This document shows, piece by piece, positions 1 to 8,950 of a stretch of DNA of 64,000 bases (the stretch's first letter is position 1; every line of letters starts with the position of its first letter). This DNA comes from Pandoraea commovens (GTDB lineage: Bacteria > Pseudomonadota > Gammaproteobacteria > Burkholderiales > Burkholderiaceae). The stretch spans positions 1,054,001 to 1,118,000 of the forward strand of contig NZ_CABPSA010000001.1 of NCBI RefSeq assembly GCF_902459615.1. Reading direction: 5' to 3'. Below the pieces are notes generated by a model. It ran no database searches. It saw only the letters and a list, made by a program, of their open reading frames with translations, and was not told where the DNA came from. Made by a program: the position numbers and the translations under genes.

Positions 1-13
1 CTGGGCATCTGCG

Positions 14-703
14 ATGTTGACACGGCAAATCATTCATTCCGGAGAGTATCTGGAGCAATTCGAGTCGCTTCCGAATCGCTGGACGATCGAGCGCATCGAA
101 CAATCGCTGAACGACACCATGGCCGCACGCGGCATGCCCAACGAGGTCTGGATCTTCGGGTACGGCTCGCTGATATGGAATCCGATGGTGCAGTTCGACC
201 GGCGTCGGGTCGCCACACTCGACGGTTGGCATCGCGCGTTCTGCCTGAAGATGGTCGCCGGTCGGGGCAACCCGGAGCGCCCAGGTCGCATGCTTGCGCT
301 GCGTCCGGGCGGGCAAACACAAGGTCTGGCCTTCCGGCTCGCGGCCGCATCGCTGGCCGAAGAACTGCAAGTCGTATGGGTTCGGGAAATGATCCTCGGG
401 TCATACCGACCGACGTGGGTGACATTGCAATTGGACGACGGCACGCGCGTCGAGGCCGTCGCTTTCGTAGCGGACGAGAGCAGCGAGCAATACGAGGGCG
501 ACGCTTCCGTGTCGGTGGCGGCCCCCCTGATTCGCGAGGCGACGGGCCAGTTCGGCAGCAACGCCGACTACCTTTTCAACCTTCGAACGGCATTGCACGC
601 ATGGCAGCTCCGCGACCCCTACATCAACGCATTGATCGCGGAGATCGAGCGTCCGGCACATGAGGCGGCCGACCGCTCCTCGGCCGCCGGGGATTCGCGG
701 TAA
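14..703 (+). CDS. chaC: ChaC-family gamma-glutamylcyclotransferase
   Basis: ChaC-type enzymes cleave glutathione in the cytoplasm to 5-oxoproline and Cys-Gly. The protein is 229 aa and shows the family's YGSLIW substrate loop at residues 50-55 and an R-E pair at 124-125, where the family's catalytic Glu lies. A roughly 40-residue N-terminal extension precedes the fold. The reading frame stays open back to the window edge, so a start farther upstream cannot be excluded, but the length from this ATG suits the family. The LysR gene downstream is on the same strand, about 40 bp away. The family is clear; glutathione as substrate is inferred from the family. Confidence 0.85.
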   Translation: MLTRQIIHSGEYLEQFESLPNRWTIERIEQSLNDTMAARGMPNEVWIFGYGSLIWNPMVQFDRRRVATLDGWHRAFCLKMVAGRGNPERPGRMLALRPGGQTQGLAFRLAAASLAEELQVVWVREMILGSYRPTWVTLQLDDGTRVEAVAFVADESSEQYEGDASVSVAAPLIREATGQFGSNADYLFNLRTALHAWQLRDPYINALIAEIERPAHEAADRSSAAGDSR

Positions 704-741
704 CGGCACATGCGCTATCGAAATACTCGTGAGTGAGCATC

Positions 742-1821
742 ATGGACAAACTTCAGGCAATGCTGGTGTTTACGAAAGTGGTCGAAACGAAGAGCTTCGC
801 GGGCGCTGCGGACTCGCTGTCCATGAACCGCTCGTCGGTAACGACGATGATTCAGCAGCTCGAAGCGTATCTGAAGGTCGGCTTGCTCAATCGAACGACG
901 CGCCGCATCAGTGTGACACCGGACGGTGCGTCCTATTACGAACGCTGCGTGCGGGTGCTCGCCGAAATCGAAGAAACGGAAAGCTCGTTCTCTGCCATCT
1001 CCATTCCGAGAGGCCGACTGACCGTCGACGTGCCTGGCACGCTTGGCCGGCTGCTTCTGGTGCCCGCGCTCGACGAATTTCACCGGCGCTATCCCGACAT
1101 CGATCTCATGCTGGGCGTGGGTGACCGTCACGTCGATCTGGTGCAAGACAGCATCGACTGCGCCATTCGTATCGGACAGCTTCAGGATTCGACACTGGTC
1201 GCCCGGCGCATCGGCGCGGCAGCATTCGTGACCGTCGCCAGTCCCGGCTATCTGAAGGCCTATGGCACGCCGTCGACCGTCGACGATCTGGGCCGGCACG
1301 TCGCGGTCAACTACTTCTCCAACGGCCGCATTCTGCAAATGGACTTTCTCGTGGACGGTCAGGCCATCGAAACCCGCCTGCCGTCGCACCTTGCCGCGAA
1401 CGATGGCGACGCCTACCTGCAATGCGGATTGCGCGGACTAGGACTGATTCAGGTGCCTCGCTTCCTGGCGCAGTCGCACATCGATGCGGGCGATCTGGTC
1501 GAGGTGCTACCTGCATTTCGCCCGGTACCGCTGCCGGTCTCCGTCGTTTATCCGCAAAACCGGCACCTGTCGCCCAAAGTGCGCGCTTTTGCCGAATGGG
1601 TGACGGAACTAGCAAACAAATGCCCGCTGCTCAGTAGCGACAATATCCACCCTTCCGAATTGGCACCCTCCAAAGCAAAACGCGTGACGTCGATCATGCG
1701 CCGCTCAGCGGTACCGGATTCGAACGGTGTGAACGACCCGGACGATGAACTGCCAGAGCTTCGCAATGACGGTTCGCACAGCGTTCGATTCGGAAATTCC
1801 GAATTGTCCTATCGCGAGTAG
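742..1821 (+). CDS. LysR-family transcriptional regulator, CeoR/BpeT-like by position
   Basis: The N-terminal winged helix-turn-helix (residues about 5-60, with AADSLSMNRSSVTTMIQQLE) is followed by a LysR substrate-binding domain. It lies just upstream of the esterase and RND efflux genes on the same strand, as in the Burkholderia ceoR/bpeT efflux loci, so it probably controls the pump. A GTG three codons upstream (733) is an alternative start; neither start has a strong ribosome-binding site. At about 359 aa it is longer than the usual 300. The last 55-60 residues are a polar, acidic tail beyond the normal end of the domain. Confidence 0.85.
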   Translation: MDKLQAMLVFTKVVETKSFAGAADSLSMNRSSVTTMIQQLEAYLKVGLLNRTTRRISVTPDGASYYERCVRVLAEIEETESSFSAISIPRGRLTVDVPGTLGRLLLVPALDEFHRRYPDIDLMLGVGDRHVDLVQDSIDCAIRIGQLQDSTLVARRIGAAAFVTVASPGYLKAYGTPSTVDDLGRHVAVNYFSNGRILQMDFLVDGQAIETRLPSHLAANDGDAYLQCGLRGLGLIQVPRFLAQSHIDAGDLVEVLPAFRPVPLPVSVVYPQNRHLSPKVRAFAEWVTELANKCPLLSSDNIHPSELAPSKAKRVTSIMRRSAVPDSNGVNDPDDELPELRNDGSHSVRFGNSELSYRE

Positions 1822-1909
1822 ACGGTTTATCGGAAGCATCGTTCTACGGACAATGGCGCTCGCACGCACTCAGCGAGTGTGCGACCGGCAACCTTAGTCC
1901 CGAAATGCA

Positions 1910-2698
1910 ATGGAATCTCAGTTTGACATCACCGACGTCACGATTGACGGATATTTGCAGCGCATCCCGCTGCGCTCATATCGCCCGCATGTCCCGGCTC
2001 GGCTCCCTGTCGTTCTGTGCTTTCACGGTGGAGGTTTCGTCGGTGGCGAACTGCGCGACTCCGCTGAATTGGCTGCGCGACTGGCGCGATCGCTACCGGC
2101 GTGGGTCGTCGACGTCGGCTATTCGCTGGCGCCCCATTTTCCGTTCCCGGCAGCCTCCGAAGATGCATACCTCGCGTTGAAATGGGCCGTGACGAATGCG
2201 TCGGCTTATGGCGCTTCGCTGACACGTCTGGCTGCCGTTGGCGTAGAGGCCGGCGGCAACATTGCTGCTAGTCTCGCCGCGATTGCGAGGGACCGCTCTT
2301 ACCTGAAGTTACAGGCGCAGGTACTGATCTCGCCATTGCTCGATCCAAGCATGACGCGACTCACCGGCAGGATGTCGGTAAGCAACGAAGGACGGGCGCG
2401 CGACTGCGCGCAGCACTACCGGGCCTACCTGCCGACGATCAGCGACCGGATACATCCCTACGCAGCACCACTTGAATCGAAGCGTCTCGCCCAATTGCCG
2501 CCCACGTTGGTCGTCAGCGCAGAACACGATCTGTTCCGGGCCGAAGGAGAAGCGTATGCCAGTGAACTCATTCCTGCCGGTGTCCCCGTCGTTGCGACAC
2601 GCCACCGCGGCGTGGGCGCCGAGGCGCTGACCCGGCATACACCGGCAATTGAAGAGGTCGTCGCGTTCCTCAGACAGCACCTGTCAGACGCGCGGTAG
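1910..2698 (+). CDS. llpE: LlpE-like alpha/beta hydrolase, probably catalytically inactive
   Basis: This 262-aa protein belongs to the HSL/esterase family of alpha/beta hydrolases. The oxyanion-hole motif HGGGF is present at residues 39-43 and an acid residue sits in SAEHD (Asp207). The nucleophile elbow, normally GDSAGG, reads GVEAGG: the catalytic Ser is Glu113. In the region where the catalytic His is expected, the sequence reads GVGAEAL with Ala in that place. Two of the three triad residues therefore appear lost. An esterase-like llpE gene is part of the Burkholderia ceoAB-opcM/bpeEF-oprC loci, which supports the name. It may be a structural or ligand-binding relic. The next gene is 206 bp downstream. 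Confidence 0.75.
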   Translation: MESQFDITDVTIDGYLQRIPLRSYRPHVPARLPVVLCFHGGGFVGGELRDSAELAARLARSLPAWVVDVGYSLAPHFPFPAASEDAYLALKWAVTNASAYGASLTRLAAVGVEAGGNIAASLAAIARDRSYLKLQAQVLISPLLDPSMTRLTGRMSVSNEGRARDCAQHYRAYLPTISDRIHPYAAPLESKRLAQLPPTLVVSAEHDLFRAEGEAYASELIPAGVPVVATRHRGVGAEALTRHTPAIEEVVAFLRQHLSDAR

Positions 2699-2773
2699 TC
2701 CCGGCATTGTCGCCGGATTGGATACGAAGCAACCACGTTTAGTGCCTTTATCGCCCGACAGGGGCTATCCATA

Positions 2774-2790
2774 ATTTGGTTTAACCGAAT
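2774..2790 (+). promoter_or_regulatory. putative LysR operator (T-N11-A palindrome) upstream of the efflux genes
   Basis: The 17-bp sequence ATTTGGTTTAACCGAAT is an inverted repeat with 7 of 8 arm positions paired around one central base. It has the T-N11-A form typical of LysR sites. It lies 114 bp before the adaptor gene and after llpE, suggesting a regulated promoter inside the operon. No strong -35/-10 pair was identified. Binding by the upstream LysR is inferred. Confidence 0.45.
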
Positions 2791-2904
2791 CGACTCGTGT
2801 TGTCGCCCGTCCAGTGATCCCGAAGGCTGATAACGCGATCGATTCGAAAACCCATCACCCTCGCATCGTCCGAGAACACCTTATTTTATTAAGGAGTACT
2901 ACTC

Positions 2905-4077
2905 ATGAACAAGAATCGAAAGCTGCTTTACAGCTCATTGACGGCGATCGCGCTTGCCAGTGCGATCACCGTCATCGTTGTGTCCCGTTACGAGGCACTG
3001 CCGGTCGGGCTCGCCCACGCCGCCGATGCGCCGCCACCGGCGGCCGAGGTGGACGTGGCTGCCGTCGTCTCACGCACCATCACCGAATGGCAAAGCTATT
3101 CCGGCAGGCTCGAAGCGGTCGACCGGGTCGACGTGCGTCCTCAGGTGGCGGGCACCATCGTGTCGGTTCACTTCAAGGACGGTGCGCTCGTCAAGAAGGG
3201 CGATGTCCTGTTCACGATCGATCCGCGTCCCTTCGCAGCAGAGGCCGACCGTGCCGCAGCACAACTGGCCGCAGCACAGGCACGCGCGAGCTATGCCACG
3301 ACCGATGCCGCCCGCGCTGACCGTCTGATTGCGGATAACGCCATTGCCAAGCGGGATTACGACGAGAAGCAGAACGCCGCCAAAGAAGCACTGGCGAACG
3401 TCAAGGCAGCGAAGGCCGCTGTTGAGGCCGCACAGGTCAACCTTGGCTACACGCAAGTCACCGCACCGGTGACAGGTCGCGTTTCTCGGGCGGAACTCAC
3501 GGTCGGTAACGTCGTGTCGAGCGGGCCGAATGCGCCGCTTCTGACGACGCTCGTGTCCGTCTCCCCCATCTACGCCTCGTTCGAGGTCGACGAACAGACC
3601 TACCTCCAGTATCTCGGACGCGACCGCAACAGCAAGGTCCCGGTCGCACTCGGCCTGGCGAACGAAACCGGTTACTCCCGAAAGGGTGTTGTGACGTCGG
3701 TGGACAACCGTCTGGACACATCGTCGGGCACGATCCGTGTGCGCGCCAGCATCGACAACGCCGACGGGTCGCTCGTGCCGGGCCTGTACGCCCGCGTGAA
3801 AGTCGGCGGCGGGCAAGCCCACGCCGCGATCCTGATCGACGATGCGGCCGTCGGCACCGACCAGGCGAAGAAGTTCGTGCTCGTCATCGACGCGAACAAC
3901 AAAGTCCAATACCGCGAAGTCACGCTCGGCGGTCTGAGCGACGGCCTGCGCATCGTGATTTCCGGCCTCAAGCCGGGCGAGCGCATTGTCGTGAACGGCC
4001 TGCAACGCGTGCGTCCCAACGACCTTGTCAAGGCGAAGGTCGTGAATATGGTCGACGCGGCCAAATCTGCCGCGTGA
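2905..4077 (+). CDS. ceoA: RND efflux periplasmic adaptor subunit (CeoA/BpeE/MexE type)
   Basis: This is the membrane-fusion protein that bridges the inner-membrane pump and the outer-membrane channel. The N-terminus (residues 1-42) holds a hydrophobic signal/anchor segment ending at an Ala-rich cleavage-like site, with no lipobox Cys. Biotinyl-lipoyl halves flank a coiled-coil hairpin (about residues 110-180, rich in Ala, Lys and Glu), followed by beta-barrel and membrane-proximal domains. The start is supported by AAGGAG eight bases upstream. The inner-membrane pump follows after 34 bp. The partner sequence places it in the MexEF/BpeEF/CeoAB group, whose known substrates include chloramphenicol, trimethoprim and fluoroquinolones; the substrates here are inferred. 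Confidence 0.9.
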   Translation: MNKNRKLLYSSLTAIALASAITVIVVSRYEALPVGLAHAADAPPPAAEVDVAAVVSRTITEWQSYSGRLEAVDRVDVRPQVAGTIVSVHFKDGALVKKGDVLFTIDPRPFAAEADRAAAQLAAAQARASYATTDAARADRLIADNAIAKRDYDEKQNAAKEALANVKAAKAAVEAAQVNLGYTQVTAPVTGRVSRAELTVGNVVSSGPNAPLLTTLVSVSPIYASFEVDEQTYLQYLGRDRNSKVPVALGLANETGYSRKGVVTSVDNRLDTSSGTIRVRASIDNADGSLVPGLYARVKVGGGQAHAAILIDDAAVGTDQAKKFVLVIDANNKVQYREVTLGGLSDGLRIVISGLKPGERIVVNGLQRVRPNDLVKAKVVNMVDAAKSAA

Positions 4078-4111
4078 TTCGACGCCATCCAAAGCGATCG
4101 GAGTCGCTCAA

Positions 4112-7100
4112 ATGAACATCTCAAAATTCTTCATCGACCGGCCAATCTTCGCAGGTGTGCTCTCGGTGGTCACGGTGCTGGCGGGCTTCATCGCCCTACT
4201 GCAACTGCCGATGGCCGAGTACCCCGAAGTCGTGCCCCCCTCAGTGGTCGTACGCGCCAAGTACCCGGGCGCCAACCCGAAGGTCATTGCCGAAACGGTG
4301 GCGTCGCCCATCGAAGAGCAAATCAACGGCGTCGAGAACATGTTGTACATGCAGTCGCAGGCCAACAGCGACGGCAACATGACGACGACCGTGACCTTTA
4401 AGCTCGGCACGGACCCGGACAAGGCGCAACAACTGGTACAGAACCGCGTATCGCAGGCCATGCCGCGCCTGCCGGACGACGTCCAGCGCCTTGGCGTGAC
4501 CACCGTGAAATCGTCTCCCACGCTCACGATGGGGGTCAATCTGGTGTCGCCGAACGGCCGCTATGACCTGACCTACCTGCGCAACTACGCGCTCATCAAC
4601 ATCAAGGACCGGCTGGCACAGGTCGCGGGCGTGGGTGAAGTGGCGATGTGGGGTGCAGGCGACTATTCGATGCGGATCTGGCTCGATCCGACCAAGGTCG
4701 CACGTCAGGACATGACGGCCAGCGATGTCATCAAAGCCATTCGCGAACAGAACGTGCAGGTCGCTGCCGGTATCGTCGGCGGTGCGCCCATGCTCACCGA
4801 CGTGCCCATGCAACTCAGCGTCAACGCACAGGGCCGACTCAAGACGGAAGAAGAGTTCCGCAACATCATTCTCAAGACGACCCCGGACGGCGCAGTCGTG
4901 CGGCTTAGCGACGTTGCACGCGTAGAACTGGGTGCTGCGGAATATGCCTTGCGCGCACGTCTGGACGGCAAGCCGGGCGTTCAGCTCATCATCTTCCAGC
5001 AGCCCAATGCCAACTCGTTGCAGATTTCGACGGACGTTCGCCGCATTGTTGCCGAGTTGCAGAAGGACATGCCGGAAGACGTCAAGGCCGAGATCGTCTA
5101 CGACCCGACGCAGTTCGTGCGCGAGAGTATCGACGCAGTAGTCCACACGCTCTTCGAGGCGATCTTCCTCGTAGTCATTGTGGTCATCGTGTTCCTTCAG
5201 ACGTGGCGCGCCTCGCTGATTCCGTTGCTCGCGGTTCCGGTCTCCATTGTCGGCACCTTCTCGCTGATGCTCGCATTCGGCTTCTCGATCAACGCCCTGT
5301 CATTGTTCGGGATGGTGCTGGCCATCGGCATTGTGGTCGACGATGCCATCGTCGTGGTAGAAAACGTCGAGCGTAATATCGCTGCCGGGCTAAGTCCGCT
5401 GGAGGCTTCTTATGAAGCGATGCGAGAGGTCAGCGGGCCGATTATCGCCATCGCGCTGACGCTGGTCGCCGTGTTCGTGCCGCTCGCCTTCATGTCGGGC
5501 CTGACGGGTCAGTTCTACAAGCAGTTCGCCATGACCATCGCCATCTCGACGGTGATCTCGGCCTTCAACTCGCTCACGTTGTCCCCCGCCCTGTCGGCCA
5601 TTCTGCTCAAGGATCACCACGCCCCCAAGGACTGGCTGACACGCGTCATGGATCGCCTGTTCGGCCGGTTCTTCAATGCCTTCAACAAGGTCTTCAATCG
5701 CGGTTCGGAAAAGTACGGTCGCGGTATCGGTTCGGTCATCAATCGTAAGGCCGGCATGATGGCGGTGTACGCCGTCCTGCTCGGTGCGACGGTGTTGCTG
5801 GGCAAGATCGTGCCGGGCGGTTTCGTGCCCGCACAGGACAAGGACTACCTCGTCAGCATTCTGCAACTGCCCGCAGGTGCGTCGCTCGATCGCACGGAAA
5901 AGGTCGTGGAAGAAGTTGGCAAGATCGCACGCCAACAGCCGGGCGTTGTTCACTCTCCGGAATTCCCGGGACTGAATGTGACAGGCCTGATGAACTCCTC
6001 CAGCAGCGGTCTGGTGTTCCCGGTGATGAGCCCCTCGAAAGAGCGCGGCAAAGGCGAATCGGCCAACGATATCGTCGCCAACCTGAATAAGGAGTACTCG
6101 GGGATCAAGGGCGCGATGATCGCCACCTTCCCGCCGCCGCCGGTGCAGGGACTTGGGACGATTGGCGGCTTCAAGCTGCAACTGGAAGACCGTGGTGCAC
6201 TAGGTTACGAAGCCCTGAACAAAGCCACGCAGGACTTCCTCGCGGCAGCGGCCAAGGCCCCCGAACTCGGCCCGGCGTTCTCGAGCTTCCAGATCAACGT
6301 GCCTCAACTGAACGTCGAACTCGACCGTGAGAAGGCCAAGCAGTTGGGCGTGTCGGTAACCGACGTGTTCGACACCATGCAGATCTATCTCGGCTCTCTG
6401 TACGTCAACGACTTCAACAAGTTCGGTCGGGTGTACCAGGTCCGTGCGCAGGCTGACGCGCCCTATCGCGCAAACGCAGAGGACATCCTCGCGCTCAAGA
6501 CCCGCAACACCAAGGGCGACATGGTGCCGCTCGCGTCGCTCGTCAAAGTTACGCCGACCTACGGTCCGGAGACGGTGATTCGTTACAACGGCTTCCTGGC
6601 GGCCGACATCAACGGCGGTCCGGCACCGGGCTACTCGTCCGGTCAGGCAATGGCCGCCGTCGAACGCATTGCTGCGCAGACGTTACCGCGTGGCATCAAG
6701 TTCGAATGGACCGACCTGACGTATCAGCAGATCATCACCGGCGACACCGCATTCTGGGTGTTCCCGATCAGCGTGCTGCTCGTATTCCTCGTGCTGGCCG
6801 CCATGTATGAAAGCCTGACGCTGCCGCTCGCGATTCTGCTGATTGTGCCGATGAGCATCTTGTCGGCACTCTTCGGGGTGTGGCTCACACGCGGTGACAA
6901 CAACATCTTTACGCAGATCGGTCTGATGGTGCTTGTCGGTCTGTCGGCAAAGAACGCCATTCTGATTGTGGAGTTTGCCCGCGAACTCGAAATGCAGGGA
7001 CGCACCATCGTGCAGGCTGCGATTGAAGCGTGTCGCCTGCGCCTTCGTCCGATTCTGATGACGTCTATCGCGTTCATCATGGGCGTGGTCCCGCTGGTCA

Positions 7101-7345
7101 CTTCGACCGGTGCCGGCTCGGAAATGCGCCGTGCCATGGGGATTGCCGTGTTCTTCGGCATGCTCGGTGTGACGTTGTTCGGTCTGTTGCTCACGCCGGT
7201 GTTCTACGTCCTCCTGCGCAAGCTGGCGGGCGGCAAGAAGCTCGCCGACAAGCATGGCAATCATCCGAATATCCACGGCCCCGACGAGCGCGACGCCGAT
7301 ATGCAACCCGATGCACGCGCGACCAAGCCCGCGCTGCACGAGTGA
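4112..7345 (+). CDS. ceoB: RND efflux inner-membrane transporter (CeoB/BpeF/MexF type)
   Basis: This is the proton-driven multidrug pump of the HAE-1 family, 1077 aa. It begins with the usual FFIDRPIFA and shows two six-helix repeats with large periplasmic loops. The proton-relay motif with adjacent Asp residues (GIVVDDAIVVVENVERN) lies in TM4, and GLSAKNAILIVEFA lies in TM10. Along its length it reads like MexF rather than AcrB/MexB. The C-terminus has an extra hydrophilic tail of about 35 residues, rich in His, Asp and Lys. The outer-membrane gene starts 9 bp downstream, so the two are co-transcribed. Confidence 0.93.
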   Translation: MNISKFFIDRPIFAGVLSVVTVLAGFIALLQLPMAEYPEVVPPSVVVRAKYPGANPKVIAETVASPIEEQINGVENMLYMQSQANSDGNMTTTVTFKLGTDPDKAQQLVQNRVSQAMPRLPDDVQRLGVTTVKSSPTLTMGVNLVSPNGRYDLTYLRNYALINIKDRLAQVAGVGEVAMWGAGDYSMRIWLDPTKVARQDMTASDVIKAIREQNVQVAAGIVGGAPMLTDVPMQLSVNAQGRLKTEEEFRNIILKTTPDGAVVRLSDVARVELGAAEYALRARLDGKPGVQLIIFQQPNANSLQISTDVRRIVAELQKDMPEDVKAEIVYDPTQFVRESIDAVVHTLFEAIFLVVIVVIVFLQTWRASLIPLLAVPVSIVGTFSLMLAFGFSINALSLFGMVLAIGIVVDDAIVVVENVERNIAAGLSPLEASYEAMREVSGPIIAIALTLVAVFVPLAFMSGLTGQFYKQFAMTIAISTVISAFNSLTLSPALSAILLKDHHAPKDWLTRVMDRLFGRFFNAFNKVFNRGSEKYGRGIGSVINRKAGMMAVYAVLLGATVLLGKIVPGGFVPAQDKDYLVSILQLPAGASLDRTEKVVEEVGKIARQQPGVVHSPEFPGLNVTGLMNSSSSGLVFPVMSPSKERGKGESANDIVANLNKEYSGIKGAMIATFPPPPVQGLGTIGGFKLQLEDRGALGYEALNKATQDFLAAAAKAPELGPAFSSFQINVPQLNVELDREKAKQLGVSVTDVFDTMQIYLGSLYVNDFNKFGRVYQVRAQADAPYRANAEDILALKTRNTKGDMVPLASLVKVTPTYGPETVIRYNGFLAADINGGPAPGYSSGQAMAAVERIAAQTLPRGIKFEWTDLTYQQIITGDTAFWVFPISVLLVFLVLAAMYESLTLPLAILLIVPMSILSALFGVWLTRGDNNIFTQIGLMVLVGLSAKNAILIVEFARELEMQGRTIVQAAIEACRLRLRPILMTSIAFIMGVVPLVTSTGAGSEMRRAMGIAVFFGMLGVTLFGLLLTPVFYVLLRKLAGGKKLADKHGNHPNIHGPDERDADMQPDARATKPALHE

Positions 7346-7354
7346 GAGGCCATC

Positions 7355-8860
7355 ATGAAAGGAATTAAGTCAATGAAATCCGCCTTCGTGGGATCGGCGT
7401 TGCTCTCGGCACTGCTAGTGCTGGCAGGATGCTCGCTGGCACCGCATTACGAGGTGCCATCCACGCCGATGTCGACTGCGTTCAAGGAGGCGCCGGTCAG
7501 CCCCAACGAGAACCTCGGCACGTGGAAGGTTGCGCAACCCTCTGAGGAAGTCGCTCGCGGCAAGTGGTGGACTGTCTTCGACGACACCGCCCTCGACGCG
7601 CTCGAAGAACAGGCGCTGGCGGCTAACCAGAATCTGGCCGCCGCGGCGGCCCGGGTCAAGGAAGCACGCGCGATGAATCAGGCGGCGCGCGCCGACTTTT
7701 TCCCGACACTGGATGCGGGCTTCGGCCCGTCGCGACAGAAAGTCTCCGCTGCCTCGCTGTTCGAGCCGGACGGCACGAACGTACCGCAGCAGACCTTCTG
7801 GCGTGCGCAGGCGGGTATGTCTTACGAGGTCGATCTGTTCGGCCGCGTCGCCGCGAATACCGATGCGACGAAGGCCGAAGTGCAGCAAAGCGAAGCCTTG
7901 TTCCGCTCGGTACAACTGGCATTGCAGGCCGACGTGGCGCAGAACTATTTCGCGCTACGCGAGCTGGATGCCGAAACGGAGGTCTTCGTCTCGGCCGTGA
8001 CGCTTCGCGAGCAGGCGCTCAAGCTGATTCAGCGACGGTACGACGAAGGCGCGGTCAACGAACTCGACCTGTCGCGAGCCAAAACGGAGCTGGCAACGGC
8101 AAAGTCTGACTCGATGACGGTCCAGCGCTTGCGGGCGACATCCGAACACAGCCTTGCCGTATTGCTCGGCAAAGCACCGGCGGAGTTTTCCATGACGCCG
8201 AACCCGTTGAAGCCCGTGCGTATCCGGGTGCCTGCTGGATTGCCATCCGCGCTGCTCGAGCGCCGCCCCGACATCGCCGCCGCCGAGCGGGCGATGGCGG
8301 CGGCTAACGCCAGAATCGGGGTGGCACGTTCGGCCTTCTTCCCGTCGCTCACGCTGACCGCGACGGGCGGCTTCGAGTCGGGCACCATCGGCGACCTGTT
8401 CAAGTGGAGCAGCCGCGCCTTCCTGCTCGGCCCGCTCGCCGGAACGTCGCTGAACATTCCGATCTTCGACGGCGGACGCCGCTCGGCGAACCTCGACAAC
8501 GCGCATGCCGTCTTCGAGGAAGATGTCGCCAAGTACCGGCAACGTGTCCTGACGGCGTTCCGGGAAGTCGAAGACAGCTTGTCCGACATGCGGATTCTCG
8601 AGTCCCAGACGGCGATTCAGGGGCAAGCGGTCGAGGCTTCGCAACGTGCAGCGCGTCTTTCGCGCACGCAGTATGACGAGGGAGAGGTCAGCTATCTCGA
8701 CGTGGTCGACGCCGAGCGCACGGTCCTTCAGGTCCGACGCAACGCGATCCAATTGCAGGGCGTGCAGGCGGCGGCGACCGTCAGCCTGATCCGCGCGCTC
8801 GGCGGCGGTTGGGACGGCGTAGAACCGCAACCGGCCACACCCCCCTTGGCCAGCAAGTAA
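7355..8860 (+). CDS. opcM: RND efflux outer-membrane lipoprotein (OpcM/OprC, NodT family)
   Basis: This is the outer-membrane channel of the tripartite pump, 501 aa. A signal peptide ends in the lipobox LAGC, so the mature protein should be acylated at Cys. The two outer-membrane efflux repeats of the TolC/OprM fold follow, with typical sequences such as RRPDIAAAERAMAAANARIGVARSAFFPSLTL kept here as landmarks (R-R-P-D-I in the second repeat). A second ATG at 7373 preceded by AAAGGAA is an equally plausible start; both keep the signal peptide. The gene ends the efflux operon and a strong hairpin terminator follows. Confidence 0.92.
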   Translation: MKGIKSMKSAFVGSALLSALLVLAGCSLAPHYEVPSTPMSTAFKEAPVSPNENLGTWKVAQPSEEVARGKWWTVFDDTALDALEEQALAANQNLAAAAARVKEARAMNQAARADFFPTLDAGFGPSRQKVSAASLFEPDGTNVPQQTFWRAQAGMSYEVDLFGRVAANTDATKAEVQQSEALFRSVQLALQADVAQNYFALRELDAETEVFVSAVTLREQALKLIQRRYDEGAVNELDLSRAKTELATAKSDSMTVQRLRATSEHSLAVLLGKAPAEFSMTPNPLKPVRIRVPAGLPSALLERRPDIAAAERAMAAANARIGVARSAFFPSLTLTATGGFESGTIGDLFKWSSRAFLLGPLAGTSLNIPIFDGGRRSANLDNAHAVFEEDVAKYRQRVLTAFREVEDSLSDMRILESQTAIQGQAVEASQRAARLSRTQYDEGEVSYLDVVDAERTVLQVRRNAIQLQGVQAAATVSLIRALGGGWDGVEPQPATPPLASK

Positions 8861-8879
8861 GCACGGCAAGCCATGAAAA

Positions 8880-8910
8880 AACGCCGCGTCATTTCATATG
8901 ACGCGGCGTT
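8880..8910. terminator. bidirectional Rho-independent terminator
   Basis: There is a perfect 13-bp stem (AACGCCGCGTCAT paired with ATGACGCGGCGTT) around a 5-base loop. An A-run lies on the left and a T-rich stretch on the right. It sits between the convergent opcM and lysR genes and should serve both. Confidence 0.85.
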
Positions 8911-8950
8911 TCTCTTTGGCGATACGTGGCGAAGTGCGTTGCTCGCGAAC

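Noticed and set aside
1860-1884. Terminator after the first LysR gene
   Set aside because: The bulged 10-bp hairpin has no T-run and sits 25 bp before the next gene on the same strand; no clear role.
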